This document shows, piece after piece, positions 47,076-54,427 of a stretch of DNA of 64,000 nucleotides. The stretch is from the NCBI RefSeq assembly GCF_000730385.1, contig NZ_CP008849.1, forward strand, positions 1,240,001 through 1,304,000, read 5' to 3'. Both the position numbers and the translations under genes were made by a program. The notes under the pieces are model-generated. The model worked only from the letters and a program-made list of their open reading frames with translations. It searched no databases and was not told the origin of the DNA. Position 1 is the stretch's first letter. Each line of letters starts with the position of its first letter. The DNA comes from Alteromonas australica (GTDB lineage Bacteria; Pseudomonadota; Gammaproteobacteria; Enterobacterales; Alteromonadaceae).

Positions 47076-47177
47076 ACCTAACAAACCAAGTAAGCGGGAC
47101 AATAACACGTGGGCTCCCGTCACTTCGTTCCGTATATTAGCCCACGTATTATTGCCCCTTATTGGGGGGGGTAGTAG
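47076..47177 (+). repeat. attC6 (degenerate)
   Basis: R'' box ACCTAAC and arms AACACGTGGGCT/AGCCCACGTATT are present, but the left spacer is shortened (AAGTAAGCGGGAC) and the end reads GGGGGGGTAGTAGCC, with no GTT core. It is probably recombination-deficient. Confidence 0.75.
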
Positions 47178-47181
47178 CCAT

Positions 47182-47433
47182 ATGAAAATGGAGACAGCAG
47201 TGGAAATAGATGAAGATAAAATCGATGAAGCGGCACTTGCTCTGTTTTACCTTACTCTTCATGACAAGTTTGGTAGGGCTTGGAAACAAATAGATTGGAG
47301 TATCACCGATCGGCTTTATGAAAAAGGATATATTCACGATCCTGTTGGCAAATCTAAGTCTGTTGTTTTAACTGAAGAAGGTCTTGCCAAATCAGAAGAA
47401 CTTTTCAAAAAGTTATTCGTCAAAAGTGAGTGA
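47182..47433 (+). CDS. Cassette 7: DUF6429 family protein
   Basis: An 83-residue soluble protein. EIDEDKIDEAALALFYLTLHD, WKQIDWSITDRLYEKGYIHD and SKSVVLTEEGLAKSEELFKKLF match the pattern of DUF6429 proteins, a small family often found near mobile elements. Function unknown. Start at 47182 or 47188. Confidence 0.72.
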   Translation: MKMETAVEIDEDKIDEAALALFYLTLHDKFGRAWKQIDWSITDRLYEKGYIHDPVGKSKSVVLTEEGLAKSEELFKKLFVKSE

Positions 47434-47479
47434 GCGTTGTGCGCATTTTAGCTGTTACTCTAGGATGTATTAGCGTGGC

Positions 47480-47587
47480 AACTAACAAGCCAATAAACGC
47501 ACTCACTGCGTTCGCTGGGACGCATACACGCGGGGCGGCTTCGCCATTATGCCCCACGTATCTGCGCCCCTTAGCTTAAAGTTATGT
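47480..47587 (+). repeat. attC7
   Basis: R'' box AACTAAC, GCTGGGACG, arms CGCATACACGCGGGGC/GCCCCACGTATCTGCG, core GTTATGT. Confidence 0.9.
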
Positions 47588-47600
47588 CCTAGGAGAAGAG

Positions 47601-47993
47601 ATGGAACCCGATTTCTCTAAATACAACTTGGAAGAACTTCAAGAAATTAAAGAGGCCCTGGATAAAGATAAATATCCTGAAAAGTATTCACGGCTCTTAG
47701 ACGCAATTGCAAAGCATCCTTCCTCACCTATTCAAGCCAAAACGCAAGAGTCAGATTATGCTTTGCGTTCTCTATTTAAAGAGTATAAAAAAGAAAAATA
47801 TCACATCTGGAAACTTTTTCGCGGTGTGCTTGTAATGTTTATCTCATTTAGGGTTATGCAATATTTTGAGTGGTCTACAAATCAACAAATTGTAGGTGCA
47901 GTGATCATCTTAATTGCTTATGCTTCTATACTTATCGCGATCAATGAATACCAATTCAAAAAGTTCAAGGATGGTTTTGAGAAACGGACATAA
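47601..47993 (+). CDS. Cassette 8: hypothetical membrane protein
   Basis: A 130-residue protein with a charged helical N-terminal half (YNLEELQEIKEALDKDKYPE) and two membrane helices near residues 75-95 and 99-117. The N-terminal motif resembles short helical segments in membrane-associated proteins of unknown role. AGGAGAAGAG precedes the ATG. The stop overlaps a truncated R'' box. Confidence 0.75.
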   Translation: MEPDFSKYNLEELQEIKEALDKDKYPEKYSRLLDAIAKHPSSPIQAKTQESDYALRSLFKEYKKEKYHIWKLFRGVLVMFISFRVMQYFEWSTNQQIVGAVIILIAYASILIAINEYQFKKFKDGFEKRT

Positions 47994-48030
47994 CGAAACG
48001 CTCAAGTCGCAACCCGCTCCGCGGGCAAGA
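47988..48030 (+). repeat. Truncated attC after cassette 8
   Basis: ACATAAC followed by a left-arm-like stretch (GAAACGCTCAAGTCGC) begins an attC, but the rest, including the terminal core, is missing and the sequence runs on into a partial coding frame. Confidence 0.6.
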
Positions 48031-48037
48031 GGTTCTC

Positions 48038-48246
48038 GTAGTGGCAAGGTCGTTCGCGTTGCTTTATATTTTTGTTGTACTCTTTTTCCAGCAATAGTTA
48101 TCGTGCTTCTACAGAGCATTGCGGAGTACAGTGTCATTCTTAGCAATATCAGTTTCATTTTGTTCTGTTGTGCAAGTGTGTATGGTTTTGTCCTTCCAAT
48201 ATTTTCAGGCTACAAAATTGAGCGGGTTAAAAGTACACGCACCTAA
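48038..48246 (+). pseudogene. 5'-truncated membrane-protein gene fused to the broken attC
   Basis: About 65 codons encode two membrane helices (VALYFCCTLFPAIVIVLLQS and FILFCCASVYGFVLP). There is no start codon with a ribosome-binding site: the frame runs back through the truncated attC into the previous gene in another frame. It looks like the 3' part of a cassette gene joined by deletion. A short product from GTG at 48101 is possible. Confidence 0.5.
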
Positions 48247-48346
48247 CAAAAAAATTAAGTCACTCACTTCGTTCGCTGGGACGCATACACGTGGGCTGCT
48301 TCGCATTATAGCCCACGCGTCTGCGCCCCTTATTTAAAAGTTATAA
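48241..48346 (+). repeat. attC8
   Basis: R'' box ACCTAAC, GCTGGGACG, arms CACGTGGGCT/AGCCCACGCG, core GTTATAA. Confidence 0.9.
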
Positions 48347-48364
48347 GCCAAAAGGAATTTGAAT

Positions 48365-48877
48365 TTGCTCTTCGATTGGTTCAGCTCTGAAAAGCCAAAT
48401 GTATACTTGGGTTCATTGGCTGTAGTTAATGACAGCAACCTATCTAAAATAGAGTCGTTCTTTTCTATAACTGGAAATTCACTACAGGATCATATGCGCA
48501 AAAAACTCGAAGAGATCTTTTGCCTCCATAGTATTTCCAACATTACTGAGCCCAAGAAATCTGACATTGCCTTGGATGTCGTTATAGTTACGCTGCATGG
48601 TGGCGAGGCTTTCACCGTAAACCTTGGAACGTCTGGCATACCAATATTTTGGCGCCCAAAAATCAAGTTGGTTTCGCGCCTATATAATATTAAACACGGC
48701 AAGACAGTTAAAACCTTCAGTGTTTCTAAATCTGTGACATGGCGCGAATTCATTGCAAAGCAATTTAGCCTCAAAGGACTATTCCGCTGGGGACCTCTTT
48801 ACCATAATGAGGACATGGAAATCTTGCTTTATCAGGCATGCCTTGAGTTAATAGATAAAATGCGCAAGGCTATTTAA
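48365..48877 (+). CDS. Cassette 9: hypothetical protein
   Basis: A 170-residue soluble alpha/beta protein starting at TTG 48365 (MLFDWFSSEKPN) with AAAGGA at suitable spacing; an earlier TTG at 48359 is too close to that site. Nothing in LDVVIVTLHGGEAFTVNLGT or WREFIAKQFSLKGLFRWGP identifies a family for me. Confidence 0.68.
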   Translation: MLFDWFSSEKPNVYLGSLAVVNDSNLSKIESFFSITGNSLQDHMRKKLEEIFCLHSISNITEPKKSDIALDVVIVTLHGGEAFTVNLGTSGIPIFWRPKIKLVSRLYNIKHGKTVKTFSVSKSVTWREFIAKQFSLKGLFRWGPLYHNEDMEILLYQACLELIDKMRKAI

Positions 48878-48885
48878 ACAGTGGC

Positions 48886-48993
48886 TTATAACAAACAAAT
48901 TATGTCACTCGCTGCCGCTCGCTGGGACGCAAACACGTGCGCGGCTTCGCCATTATTGCACACGTGTTTGCGCCCCATATTTGGAAGTTAAGT
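48886..48993 (+). repeat. attC9
   Basis: R'' box TTATAAC, GCTGGGACGCAAACACGTG, right arm CACACGTGTTTGCGCCCC, core GTTAAGT. The right half reappears in attC14. Confidence 0.9.
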
Positions 48994-49009
48994 CTCACGG
49001 AGGAGTAAT

Positions 49010-49552
49010 ATGAAAAATTTATATCTCATTGTCTTTTTATGCCTAACAAGTAACTTTTCTTTTGCTAAAGATGATTACTTCAGTCTGCGTCAAGAGCTAA
49101 ATCAGATGATGGAACTGGATCAAAGTACATTACACGGTAAAACTGATAGGGATTTCGAAAAACTTCGCGTAGAGCAAGCTAATAGAATCGAAGAAATTGT
49201 TACTGAATTTGGCTGGCCCACTGTCGATATGGTCGGAAAAGATGCTTCGCAGGCTGCATGGATAATTGTTCAACATGCCGACTACGACAAAGAGTTTCAG
49301 GACAGAATGCTTAAAATCATGCGCCCTTTAGCGTTAGAAGGAAAGATTGATCCTGCTAACTACGCATATCTTTATGATAGGACTCATCGCCCACAGCTTT
49401 ACGGAACTCAAGGCAAATGTGATGGCACTGATTTCACACCATTTCCTATTCAGGACATTGAAGATATTGATAATAGAAGGCGTGAAATGAAAATGACTAC
49501 AGCCCAAGCCTATTGGAATATGGCATCAGAGAGAATGTGTGGTCGTAAGTGA
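49010..49552 (+). CDS. Cassette 10: exported DUF6624 protein
   Basis: A 180-residue protein with a signal peptide (cleaved after SFA, residue 19). The mature part carries the DUF6624 pattern: DRDFEKLRVEQANRIEEIV, EFGWPTVDMVGKDASQAAW, IIVQHADYDKEFQ, YLYDRTHRPQLYGTQ. Members of this family are common in cassettes and near polymorphic toxin loci, function unknown. GGAGG precedes the ATG. Confidence 0.8.
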   Translation: MKNLYLIVFLCLTSNFSFAKDDYFSLRQELNQMMELDQSTLHGKTDRDFEKLRVEQANRIEEIVTEFGWPTVDMVGKDASQAAWIIVQHADYDKEFQDRMLKIMRPLALEGKIDPANYAYLYDRTHRPQLYGTQGKCDGTDFTPFPIQDIEDIDNRRREMKMTTAQAYWNMASERMCGRK

Positions 49553-49553
49553 G

Positions 49554-49661
49554 ACTTAACAACACGCTCAAGCCACTCCCTTCGGTCGCTGGGACGCCTA
49601 TACGCGGGGCGGCTTCGCCATTATGCCCCACGTATCTGCGCCCCTTAGCTTAAAGTTATAA
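49554..49661 (+). repeat. attC10
   Basis: R'' box ACTTAAC, GCTGGGACG, arms CTATACGCGGGGC/GCCCCACGTATC, core GTTATAA. Nearly identical to attC36. Confidence 0.9.
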
Positions 49662-49676
49662 CTCTAGGAGAGTTTT

Positions 49677-50048
49677 TTGAAACAGAGATTCAATAAACAG
49701 ACTTTAATTCGTTGGAAGGTCTATATAGACCGTTCAAAAATGTATATTGGTTATATTCAGTTCTTACTTATCATATTTGTATTCATTAACTCCCTCGAAG
49801 ACAACCCTGTTAGCCAGTTTGTTGTGAACCGTCCTCTGTTAGCAGTCCCTTTAATTCTAACTCTATTTGTAGTTTGCTCATTGATTCTTGGTTATTTGGA
49901 TTCCAAGCTTGGATTTCGCGAAGAAGAAATAAGAAACCATGCCCATTCAAATCCGGTGTTACGTAAAATTCAACTATCCATAGATGAGCTTAGTGTTAAA
50001 GTAGATAAAATAGACAAAGACCGCGGCAATGGTAACAACGAGTTATAA
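49677..50048 (+). CDS. Cassette 11: hypothetical membrane protein
   Basis: A 123-residue protein beginning at TTG 49677, 7 bases after TAGGAG. Two membrane helices (about 22-39 and 54-75) are followed by a soluble, charged helical tail (IQLSIDELSVKVDKIDKDR). The stop TAA is within the R'' box. No family recognised. Confidence 0.7.
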   Translation: MKQRFNKQTLIRWKVYIDRSKMYIGYIQFLLIIFVFINSLEDNPVSQFVVNRPLLAVPLILTLFVVCSLILGYLDSKLGFREEEIRNHAHSNPVLRKIQLSIDELSVKVDKIDKDRGNGNNEL

Positions 50049-50158
50049 CAAACAACTGTAGTCGTGCGCTGGCGCTCACTGGGACAATAACACGTAGGCT
50101 CAGTCGCTCCGCTCCAATTTTAGCCTACGTGTTATTGCCCCTAAGTTGGGCGTTATAT
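50043..50158 (+). repeat. attC11
   Basis: R'' box TTATAAC, CTGGGACAATAACACGTAGGCT with AGCCTACGTGTTATTG, core GTTATAT. Confidence 0.9.
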
Positions 50159-50173
50159 GCTTTTTGAGAAGCC

Positions 50174-50524
50174 ATGAATCATATAGATGAATTGTATAGA
50201 GTTTTCCTAGGTAAAATCTTGAACGAAGTCGCACAAGAGTGTGATTCTTTCAAAGAAGTAACGAATGGCACTCTCGCGCATTTTGATGGGTTTCCTTACG
50301 AGTTTTGTTTAGTATCTTTTTTTGAGTGTGTTTGGGTTCGAGCTGCTCAATTAGGCCTTGACCTTCCAAGTGAATCTGATTTTCAAAAAGACTTTGATCA
50401 GTTTCGTCACTGTCTTATGCAACCATGGCCTATGGAAAAAATTCAAAAATGTGGCTTAACTTTTAAGCAAGTTGGAACTACAAAAATAAAGATAAAACAG
50501 AGGTTTAAAATAGAGCGCATATAA
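50174..50524 (+). CDS. Cassette 12: hypothetical protein
   Basis: A 116-residue soluble, helical protein (MNHIDELYRVFLGKILNEV at the start, a basic C-terminus KIKIKQRFKIERI). No recognised domain. The stop is part of the R'' box of attC12. Confidence 0.65.
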   Translation: MNHIDELYRVFLGKILNEVAQECDSFKEVTNGTLAHFDGFPYEFCLVSFFECVWVRAAQLGLDLPSESDFQKDFDQFRHCLMQPWPMEKIQKCGLTFKQVGTTKIKIKQRFKIERI

Positions 50525-50625
50525 CAAACACATTAAGTCGCTTCGCTGGGACAGTAACACGTGGGCTCTGTCGCTTCGCTCGGATTTTAGCCCACGTGTT
50601 ACTGCCCCTTATGTGGGTGTTATAA
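50519..50625 (+). repeat. attC12
   Basis: R'' box ATATAAC, GCTGGGACAGTAACACGTGGGCT with AGCCCACGTGTTACTG, core GTTATAA. Confidence 0.9.
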
Positions 50626-50643
50626 GCCACAGGGAATTTGAGC

Positions 50644-51018
50644 TTGGCAATATTATTTATAAGTGTATTTGTTTGTACATTTTTATGGGTTGAACTTCAT
50701 TACTATGTAATCAATCGGTACGGAAACAGAGCGGCCTTCGTTTTGTCGTTAGTAGGGTTGCTTTTGGGGTTTCTCTACTCATATTTTTCCTCATCATCAA
50801 CGTACGCGCGAGAAACAAAGCAAATAGCCCTCATAAGCTTCAGCGTAATAGTATTTGTAGTTCCAATTATCGTATGTCATTTTTTAACGTGGCTTACTCG
50901 AAAAAATAGTCCCAATACACGTCATGTGATTTCTGCTTTATTAGCATTTATTAATTGTTTTCTATGGCCTTTTTTTGCTTTAGTTACCGGTTGCTACGTG
51001 CAATTAGATTGTATTTAA
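50644..51018 (+). CDS. Cassette 13: hypothetical four-helix membrane protein
   Basis: A 124-residue protein with four membrane segments. I choose TTG 50644 because AGGGA lies 8 bases upstream; TTG 50638 is too close. Helices are near 1-18, 28-46, 61-82 and 93-115. No family recognised. Confidence 0.68.
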   Translation: MAILFISVFVCTFLWVELHYYVINRYGNRAAFVLSLVGLLLGFLYSYFSSSSTYARETKQIALISFSVIVFVVPIIVCHFLTWLTRKNSPNTRHVISALLAFINCFLWPFFALVTGCYVQLDCI

Positions 51019-51024
51019 TAGGGC

Positions 51025-51140
51025 TTATAACAAACGCATTAACACTCGCTGGGCTCGCTAGGGACAACAACACGTAGGCTCCCTGCGCTTCGCTTGGTAT
51101 TGTAGCCTACGCATTTTTGCCCGTTATGCGGGTGTTAGAA
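51025..51140 (+). repeat. attC13
   Basis: R'' box TTATAAC, arms ACACGTAGGCT/AGCCTACGCAT, right end GCCCGTTATGCGGGT, core GTTAGAA. Shares its body with attC28. Confidence 0.9.
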
Positions 51141-51153
51141 GCCAAGGAGAATC

Positions 51154-51609
51154 ATGGCTCGTCGTTCAGAGTTCAAGGGAATTGTAAGAAACTTTGCTCA
51201 TATGCTAAATAACCGCAATAACGATCATCTTGGCTACTGGGCTATGGGACAACTATGCTTACTTGCAGAGCAAGAAAACATCTCTTCTGTCTCAATCAAT
51301 CTGTTAGAAGTAGAATCTAACTGTGTTGAAAATAGCCTCGATCCAATTTCTAAAAGCATGCGCAAATTGCTTATTGAAATGCTGAATTCTCATAAAATTC
51401 CCTCATCATGGCTTAGGTCAGCCAATGTTACCTTTAGTTTTAATGAGCAATATCAAAAGCAGTATCACTATCGACGTTCAGCTCTAGGCTCACCTTACAT
51501 TTTAACGTTGGAAGTCACTTCAGACTTAGGCAAGGTGTATAAACAAACATTTGGTGGTAATGTAAACCCACACGATCCTCGTAGGGAACAACGGCGTGCA
51601 GGCTTCTAA
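51154..51609 (+). CDS. Cassette 14: hypothetical protein
   Basis: A 151-residue soluble protein starting MARRSEFKGIVRNFAHMLNN, with AAGGAG before the ATG. The C-terminal third is basic (DPRREQRRAGF). A helical N-terminal half with GYWAMGQLCLLAEQ does not point to a family I know. The stop is in the R'' box. Confidence 0.7.
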   Translation: MARRSEFKGIVRNFAHMLNNRNNDHLGYWAMGQLCLLAEQENISSVSINLLEVESNCVENSLDPISKSMRKLLIEMLNSHKIPSSWLRSANVTFSFNEQYQKQYHYRRSALGSPYILTLEVTSDLGKVYKQTFGGNVNPHDPRREQRRAGF

Positions 51610-51710
51610 CAAAAAAATTAAGTCACTCACTTCGTTCGCTGGGACGCATACACGTGGGCTGCTTCGCCATTATTGCACACGTGTTTGCGCCCCATATTTG
51701 GAAGTTATAA
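51604..51710 (+). repeat. attC14 (chimeric)
   Basis: The left half, including GCATACACGTGGGCTGC, equals that of attC8/attC20; the right half from CTTCGCCATTATTGCACACG onwards equals attC9. The inner stem loses its GGGCT/AGCCC pairing. Core GTTATAA. Confidence 0.88.
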
Positions 51711-51725
51711 GACAAAGGAAACTCA

Positions 51726-52037
51726 GTGAACAAGGTTGTTATCAGTATCCTTTCAATATTACTCCTGCTAACCAACGTGTTTTGGTTTTATCAGAGTTTG
51801 GATAACGGTGTCTCTTTAACTTACATGGAAGCAAGCCTAGAAACCCAAACTAAAATATCGGAGCAACTGTTCGTTCTAACAAATGCGCAGCTCATAGGTA
51901 AAAGCGTCAACGAAGTTAATAATATTGTTCCACTGGATACTTATGGCTCTCGACCATTCATAAAAGATGATTGCTTATATTATGGTAGCGTATGCCTAAT
52001 TGTTGGTACCAATGGCACTATTCAGGGTTTTAAGTAA
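51726..52037 (+). CDS. Cassette 15: small exported or membrane-anchored protein (copy A)
   Basis: A 103-residue protein from GTG 51726 with AAAGGAAA upstream. Residues 4-22 form a single hydrophobic helix or uncleaved signal, followed by a soluble part with two cysteines (DDCLYYGSVCLIVG). A second copy at 57380 differs by only six bases, all transitions in the 3' part, giving four amino acid changes. No family recognised. Confidence 0.75.
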   Translation: MNKVVISILSILLLLTNVFWFYQSLDNGVSLTYMEASLETQTKISEQLFVLTNAQLIGKSVNEVNNIVPLDTYGSRPFIKDDCLYYGSVCLIVGTNGTIQGFK

Positions 52038-52043
52038 CATGTC

Positions 52044-52152
52044 TTATAACAAAAAAATTAAGCTCGCCCGCTGCGCGGACTGGGACGCAAACACGCAGGG
52101 CGGCTTCGCCATTATGCCCTACGTGCCTGCGCCCCTTATTTAAAAGTTATAC
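52044..52152 (+). repeat. attC15
   Basis: R'' box TTATAAC, arms ACACGCAGGGC/GCCCTACGTG, core GTTATAC. Differs from attC27 at a few positions. Confidence 0.9.
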
Positions 52153-52164
52153 GAAACCATAGTC

Positions 52165-52740
52165 ATGCTTTACAAATATAGATCATTAGCTAATTTCAAA
52201 AACTTTGTAGACATAATCCTCAACAATCGGATATATGCAGCACCTTATTATGATCTCAACGATCCAATGGAGGGGCTATATACATATGACGAAGGGGCTA
52301 TAAACGAGGAGATGGTTGAGAAAATAAAAGGCGAAAAGGGAAAGCTCAGAATATGTTCACTTTCTAGACGTGCTGACAGCACTCTGATGTGGTCACATTA
52401 CGCTGATAGTCATAGAGGTGTAGTTCTAGGAATAGAAGTTAATAAAAAATATGAAGTAAGACCCGTAACATACGAAGGGCTTTCATATGTTAAGCATGCG
52501 ACAAGGTTTGGCGGCCATGAAACAGCAAAGAATGTTTTGACCTGTAAGTTAGAACCTTGGGCTTACGAAGAGGAAGAGCGGGTATTCGTTTCAGACGGTC
52601 AATACGCTAGTGTAACAATCGAGGAAGTTGTACTTGGATCGAAAATGGACACTCGAACAAAAAGTTTAGTGAAGAAATTAGTAGCTAAGATAAATGCTCG
52701 TATTTTGGTTAGCGAAGCAAATGTTCAAACGATCGTATAA
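52165..52740 (+). CDS. Cassette 16: DUF2971 family protein
   Basis: A 191-residue soluble protein. MLYKYRSLANFKNFVDIILN, the central ICSLSRRADSTLMWSHYADS followed by HRGVVLGIEV, and EPWAYEEEERVFV are the conserved blocks of DUF2971. The family is widespread in genomic islands and cassettes; biochemical role unknown. The stop TAA is in the R'' box of an unusual short attC. Confidence 0.82.
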   Translation: MLYKYRSLANFKNFVDIILNNRIYAAPYYDLNDPMEGLYTYDEGAINEEMVEKIKGEKGKLRICSLSRRADSTLMWSHYADSHRGVVLGIEVNKKYEVRPVTYEGLSYVKHATRFGGHETAKNVLTCKLEPWAYEEEERVFVSDGQYASVTIEEVVLGSKMDTRTKSLVKKLVAKINARILVSEANVQTIV

Positions 52741-52809
52741 CAAATCAATTAACTTCACGCCTGCGGCGTCGGACGCAGCAAAGCTGCGCCGGTTATTGAG
52801 GCGTTATGT
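52735..52809 (+). repeat. attC16 (short type)
   Basis: Only 75 bases: R'' box GTATAAC, CGTCGGACGCAGC, loop, GCTGCGCCGGTTATTGAGGC and core GTTATGT. Unrelated in sequence to the common long type, so the cassette came from another integron lineage. Confidence 0.85.
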
Positions 52810-52836
52810 GCTTTGGTCGTAAAAAGGATTTTAGAT

Positions 52837-53040
52837 ATGGAAGAAACACTTAACTCACTCACCAATCTTGTACTTACTATAAGCCTAATTGCCGTAGTCT
52901 CAGTATTTGTAGGCCATGTTTTTGTTAGAAAGGCTCTGCTGGCGAAAGGTAAATCGCATTCGAGTAGCAAGATTATTGGTAGCTCTGTAAGTGTATTGCT
53001 TTTATTAGTTTTTTCTTTCTTTTTCGTAATACCTAGGTAA
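52837..53040 (+). CDS. Cassette 17: small membrane protein
   Basis: A 67-residue protein starting at ATG 52837 (AAAGGA upstream). Two membrane helices near residues 9-32 and 47-65 with a basic loop between. No family recognised. Confidence 0.65.
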   Translation: MEETLNSLTNLVLTISLIAVVSVFVGHVFVRKALLAKGKSHSSSKIIGSSVSVLLLLVFSFFFVIPR

Positions 53041-53058
53041 CTATTAAGTTACGTCAGC

Positions 53059-53167
53059 ACATAACAAAAAAATCAAGTTCGCCCGCTGCGCGGGCTGGGA
53101 CGCTAACACGCAGGGCGGCTTCGCCATTATGCCCTACGTGCCTGCGCACCTTATTCAAAAGTTATGT
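53059..53167 (+). repeat. attC17
   Basis: R'' box ACATAAC, GCTGGGACGCTAACACGCAGG, GCGCACCTTATTCAAAA (variant of GCGCCCC), core GTTATGT. Confidence 0.88.
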
Positions 53168-53184
53168 AACTCGGAGAATTCAAC

Positions 53185-53484
53185 ATGGAAAGTGATTTTA
53201 TTGTAATAGGTGCTTTAATATTGGGTATTGTGATCGGAAGATTTTTTACCTCAAATATTAATTACCCTTCAAAACATCTTGAGAATAAAGTTGATGCAAT
53301 TATCGATCATTTAGGTGTAGATTTTAAACCTTATAAAAACACACCTAAAGAAGTGCTTTCTGCGCTTGATAGCGGAGAAAGAGTTAAAGCTATTAAAATT
53401 TATCGACAATTTTCTGGTGTAAGTTTAAAGGAAGCATCGGAAGTAATTTCATATCTCGAAAATAATCGAACTAACGCTACATAA
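53185..53484 (+). CDS. Cassette 18: membrane-anchored protein with L7/L12 C-terminal-like domain
   Basis: A 99-residue protein. An N-terminal membrane helix (residues about 4-21) precedes a linker and a C-terminal segment, VLSALDSGERVKAIKIYRQF then SGVSLKEASEVISYLE, that follows the ribosomal L7/L12 C-terminal pattern (G-x-x-IxAIKxxR-x-x-TGxxLKEAK). In L7/L12 this domain binds translation factors. A membrane-tethered version is unusual; function is open. The stop is in the R'' box. Confidence 0.6.
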   Translation: MESDFIVIGALILGIVIGRFFTSNINYPSKHLENKVDAIIDHLGVDFKPYKNTPKEVLSALDSGERVKAIKIYRQFSGVSLKEASEVISYLENNRTNAT

Positions 53485-53579
53485 CAAGGCCATTAAGTCG
53501 GATTCGTAACAGTTGGCTCGGTTCCGCTTCGCTTCACATTTTAGCCAACTGCTACTCACCGCTTATGGCGGTGTTATAT
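53479..53579 (+). repeat. attC18 (different type)
   Basis: R'' box ACATAAC, arms CAGTTGGCT/AGCCAACTG, end CACCGCTTATGGCGGT, core GTTATAT. It lacks the GCTGGGAC block of the common type. Confidence 0.85.
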
Positions 53580-53598
53580 GCTAATTGGTATTTAACTC

Positions 53599-53967
53599 AT
53601 GGAAGAATATTTTGCTGGCCTAAGAAAAATTAAGCTTCGTTCTGACAACGTACATGCTGCTCGTTGGCCATGCTTTTATTTAGTATCAATAGGGATCTTT
53701 CTTGGCTTCTTGTTTCCGCCGTTGGGTTTTATTGCCCCACTATTCATCTATCTTTTTCTCTTTTTATTACTTCGATTGTCGTTATCAACCTGCCCACGTT
53801 GCAATAAGCGCTTTTATTCCTTGTTAAACATCATATTCAAGGGTAGTTTTTATTCAAAATCAGGAATGTGGGCTGTCTCGTGTAACTCATGTGGCTTAAA
53901 GTTAAGCGAGCTTCCGGAGGTTAACGAAATCGCCATCAGCTCCCACAAAGACGAGTGGTTTAAATGA
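53599..53967 (+). CDS. Cassette 19: membrane protein with zinc-ribbon-like cysteines
   Basis: A 122-residue protein with two membrane helices (about 25-42 and 44-62) followed by a soluble part with CPRCNKRF and CNSCGLKL, two CxxC pairs that could form a zinc ribbon. No known family. Confidence 0.7.
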   Translation: MEEYFAGLRKIKLRSDNVHAARWPCFYLVSIGIFLGFLFPPLGFIAPLFIYLFLFLLLRLSLSTCPRCNKRFYSLLNIIFKGSFYSKSGMWAVSCNSCGLKLSELPEVNEIAISSHKDEWFK

Positions 53968-53974
53968 ACAACGC

Positions 53975-54082
53975 ATATAACAACTCAATAAACTCACTCA
54001 CTTCGTTCGCTGGGACGCATACACGCAGGGCGGCTTCGCCATTATGCCCTTCGCGCCTGCGCCCGTTATTAAAAAGTTATGT
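53975..54082 (+). repeat. attC19
   Basis: R'' box ATATAAC, GCTGGGACGCATACACGCAGG, right arm GCCCTTCGCGCCTGCGCCCG, core GTTATGT. Confidence 0.9.
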
Positions 54083-54094
54083 ACTTAAGGAAAC

Positions 54095-54418
54095 ATGAAC
54101 CTATTATTTGTTTGTTCAGAAAATCGTTTGCGTAGCCCAACCGGTGAAGAAGTCTTTTGTGAATATGAAGGAATCAACGCAATCGGGTGCGGCACAAATG
54201 CAGATGCCGAAACACCGCTTTCAGGCGACCTTATTGAATGGGCTGACGCCATCTTAGTTATGGAAAAGTCTCACAGAAACAAGGTCGCCAAAAAGTACAG
54301 AGATTTACTTAATGGTAAAAAATTGGCTTGCTTAGACATACCAGACAATTACGAGCGCATGCAGCCCGAACTCGTTCGCCTTTTAAAAAGTAAGGTTCCA
54401 AAGTTTGTGCGGTTGTAA
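54095..54418 (+). CDS. Cassette 20: small tyrosine-phosphatase-like protein
   Basis: A 107-residue protein of the short low-molecular-weight protein tyrosine phosphatase-like group. The P-loop at the N-terminus, LLFVCSENRLRSPTGEEVF, fits CX5R-S with Cys7 and Arg13; the general-acid region near the C-terminus may be the Asp of LDIPDNY. Full LMW-PTPs have about 150 residues, so this is a compact version. It could act on phosphotyrosine or another phosphomonoester. Confidence 0.75.
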   Translation: MNLLFVCSENRLRSPTGEEVFCEYEGINAIGCGTNADAETPLSGDLIEWADAILVMEKSHRNKVAKKYRDLLNGKKLACLDIPDNYERMQPELVRLLKSKVPKFVRL

Positions 54419-54427
54419 TTGGCACGC

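Noticed and set aside
48490..48774. Minus-strand frames of 80-100 codons inside cassettes (also 58819-59094 and 61572-61865)
   Set aside because: They lie opposite better frames with ribosome-binding sites, have no start signals and no recognisable family.
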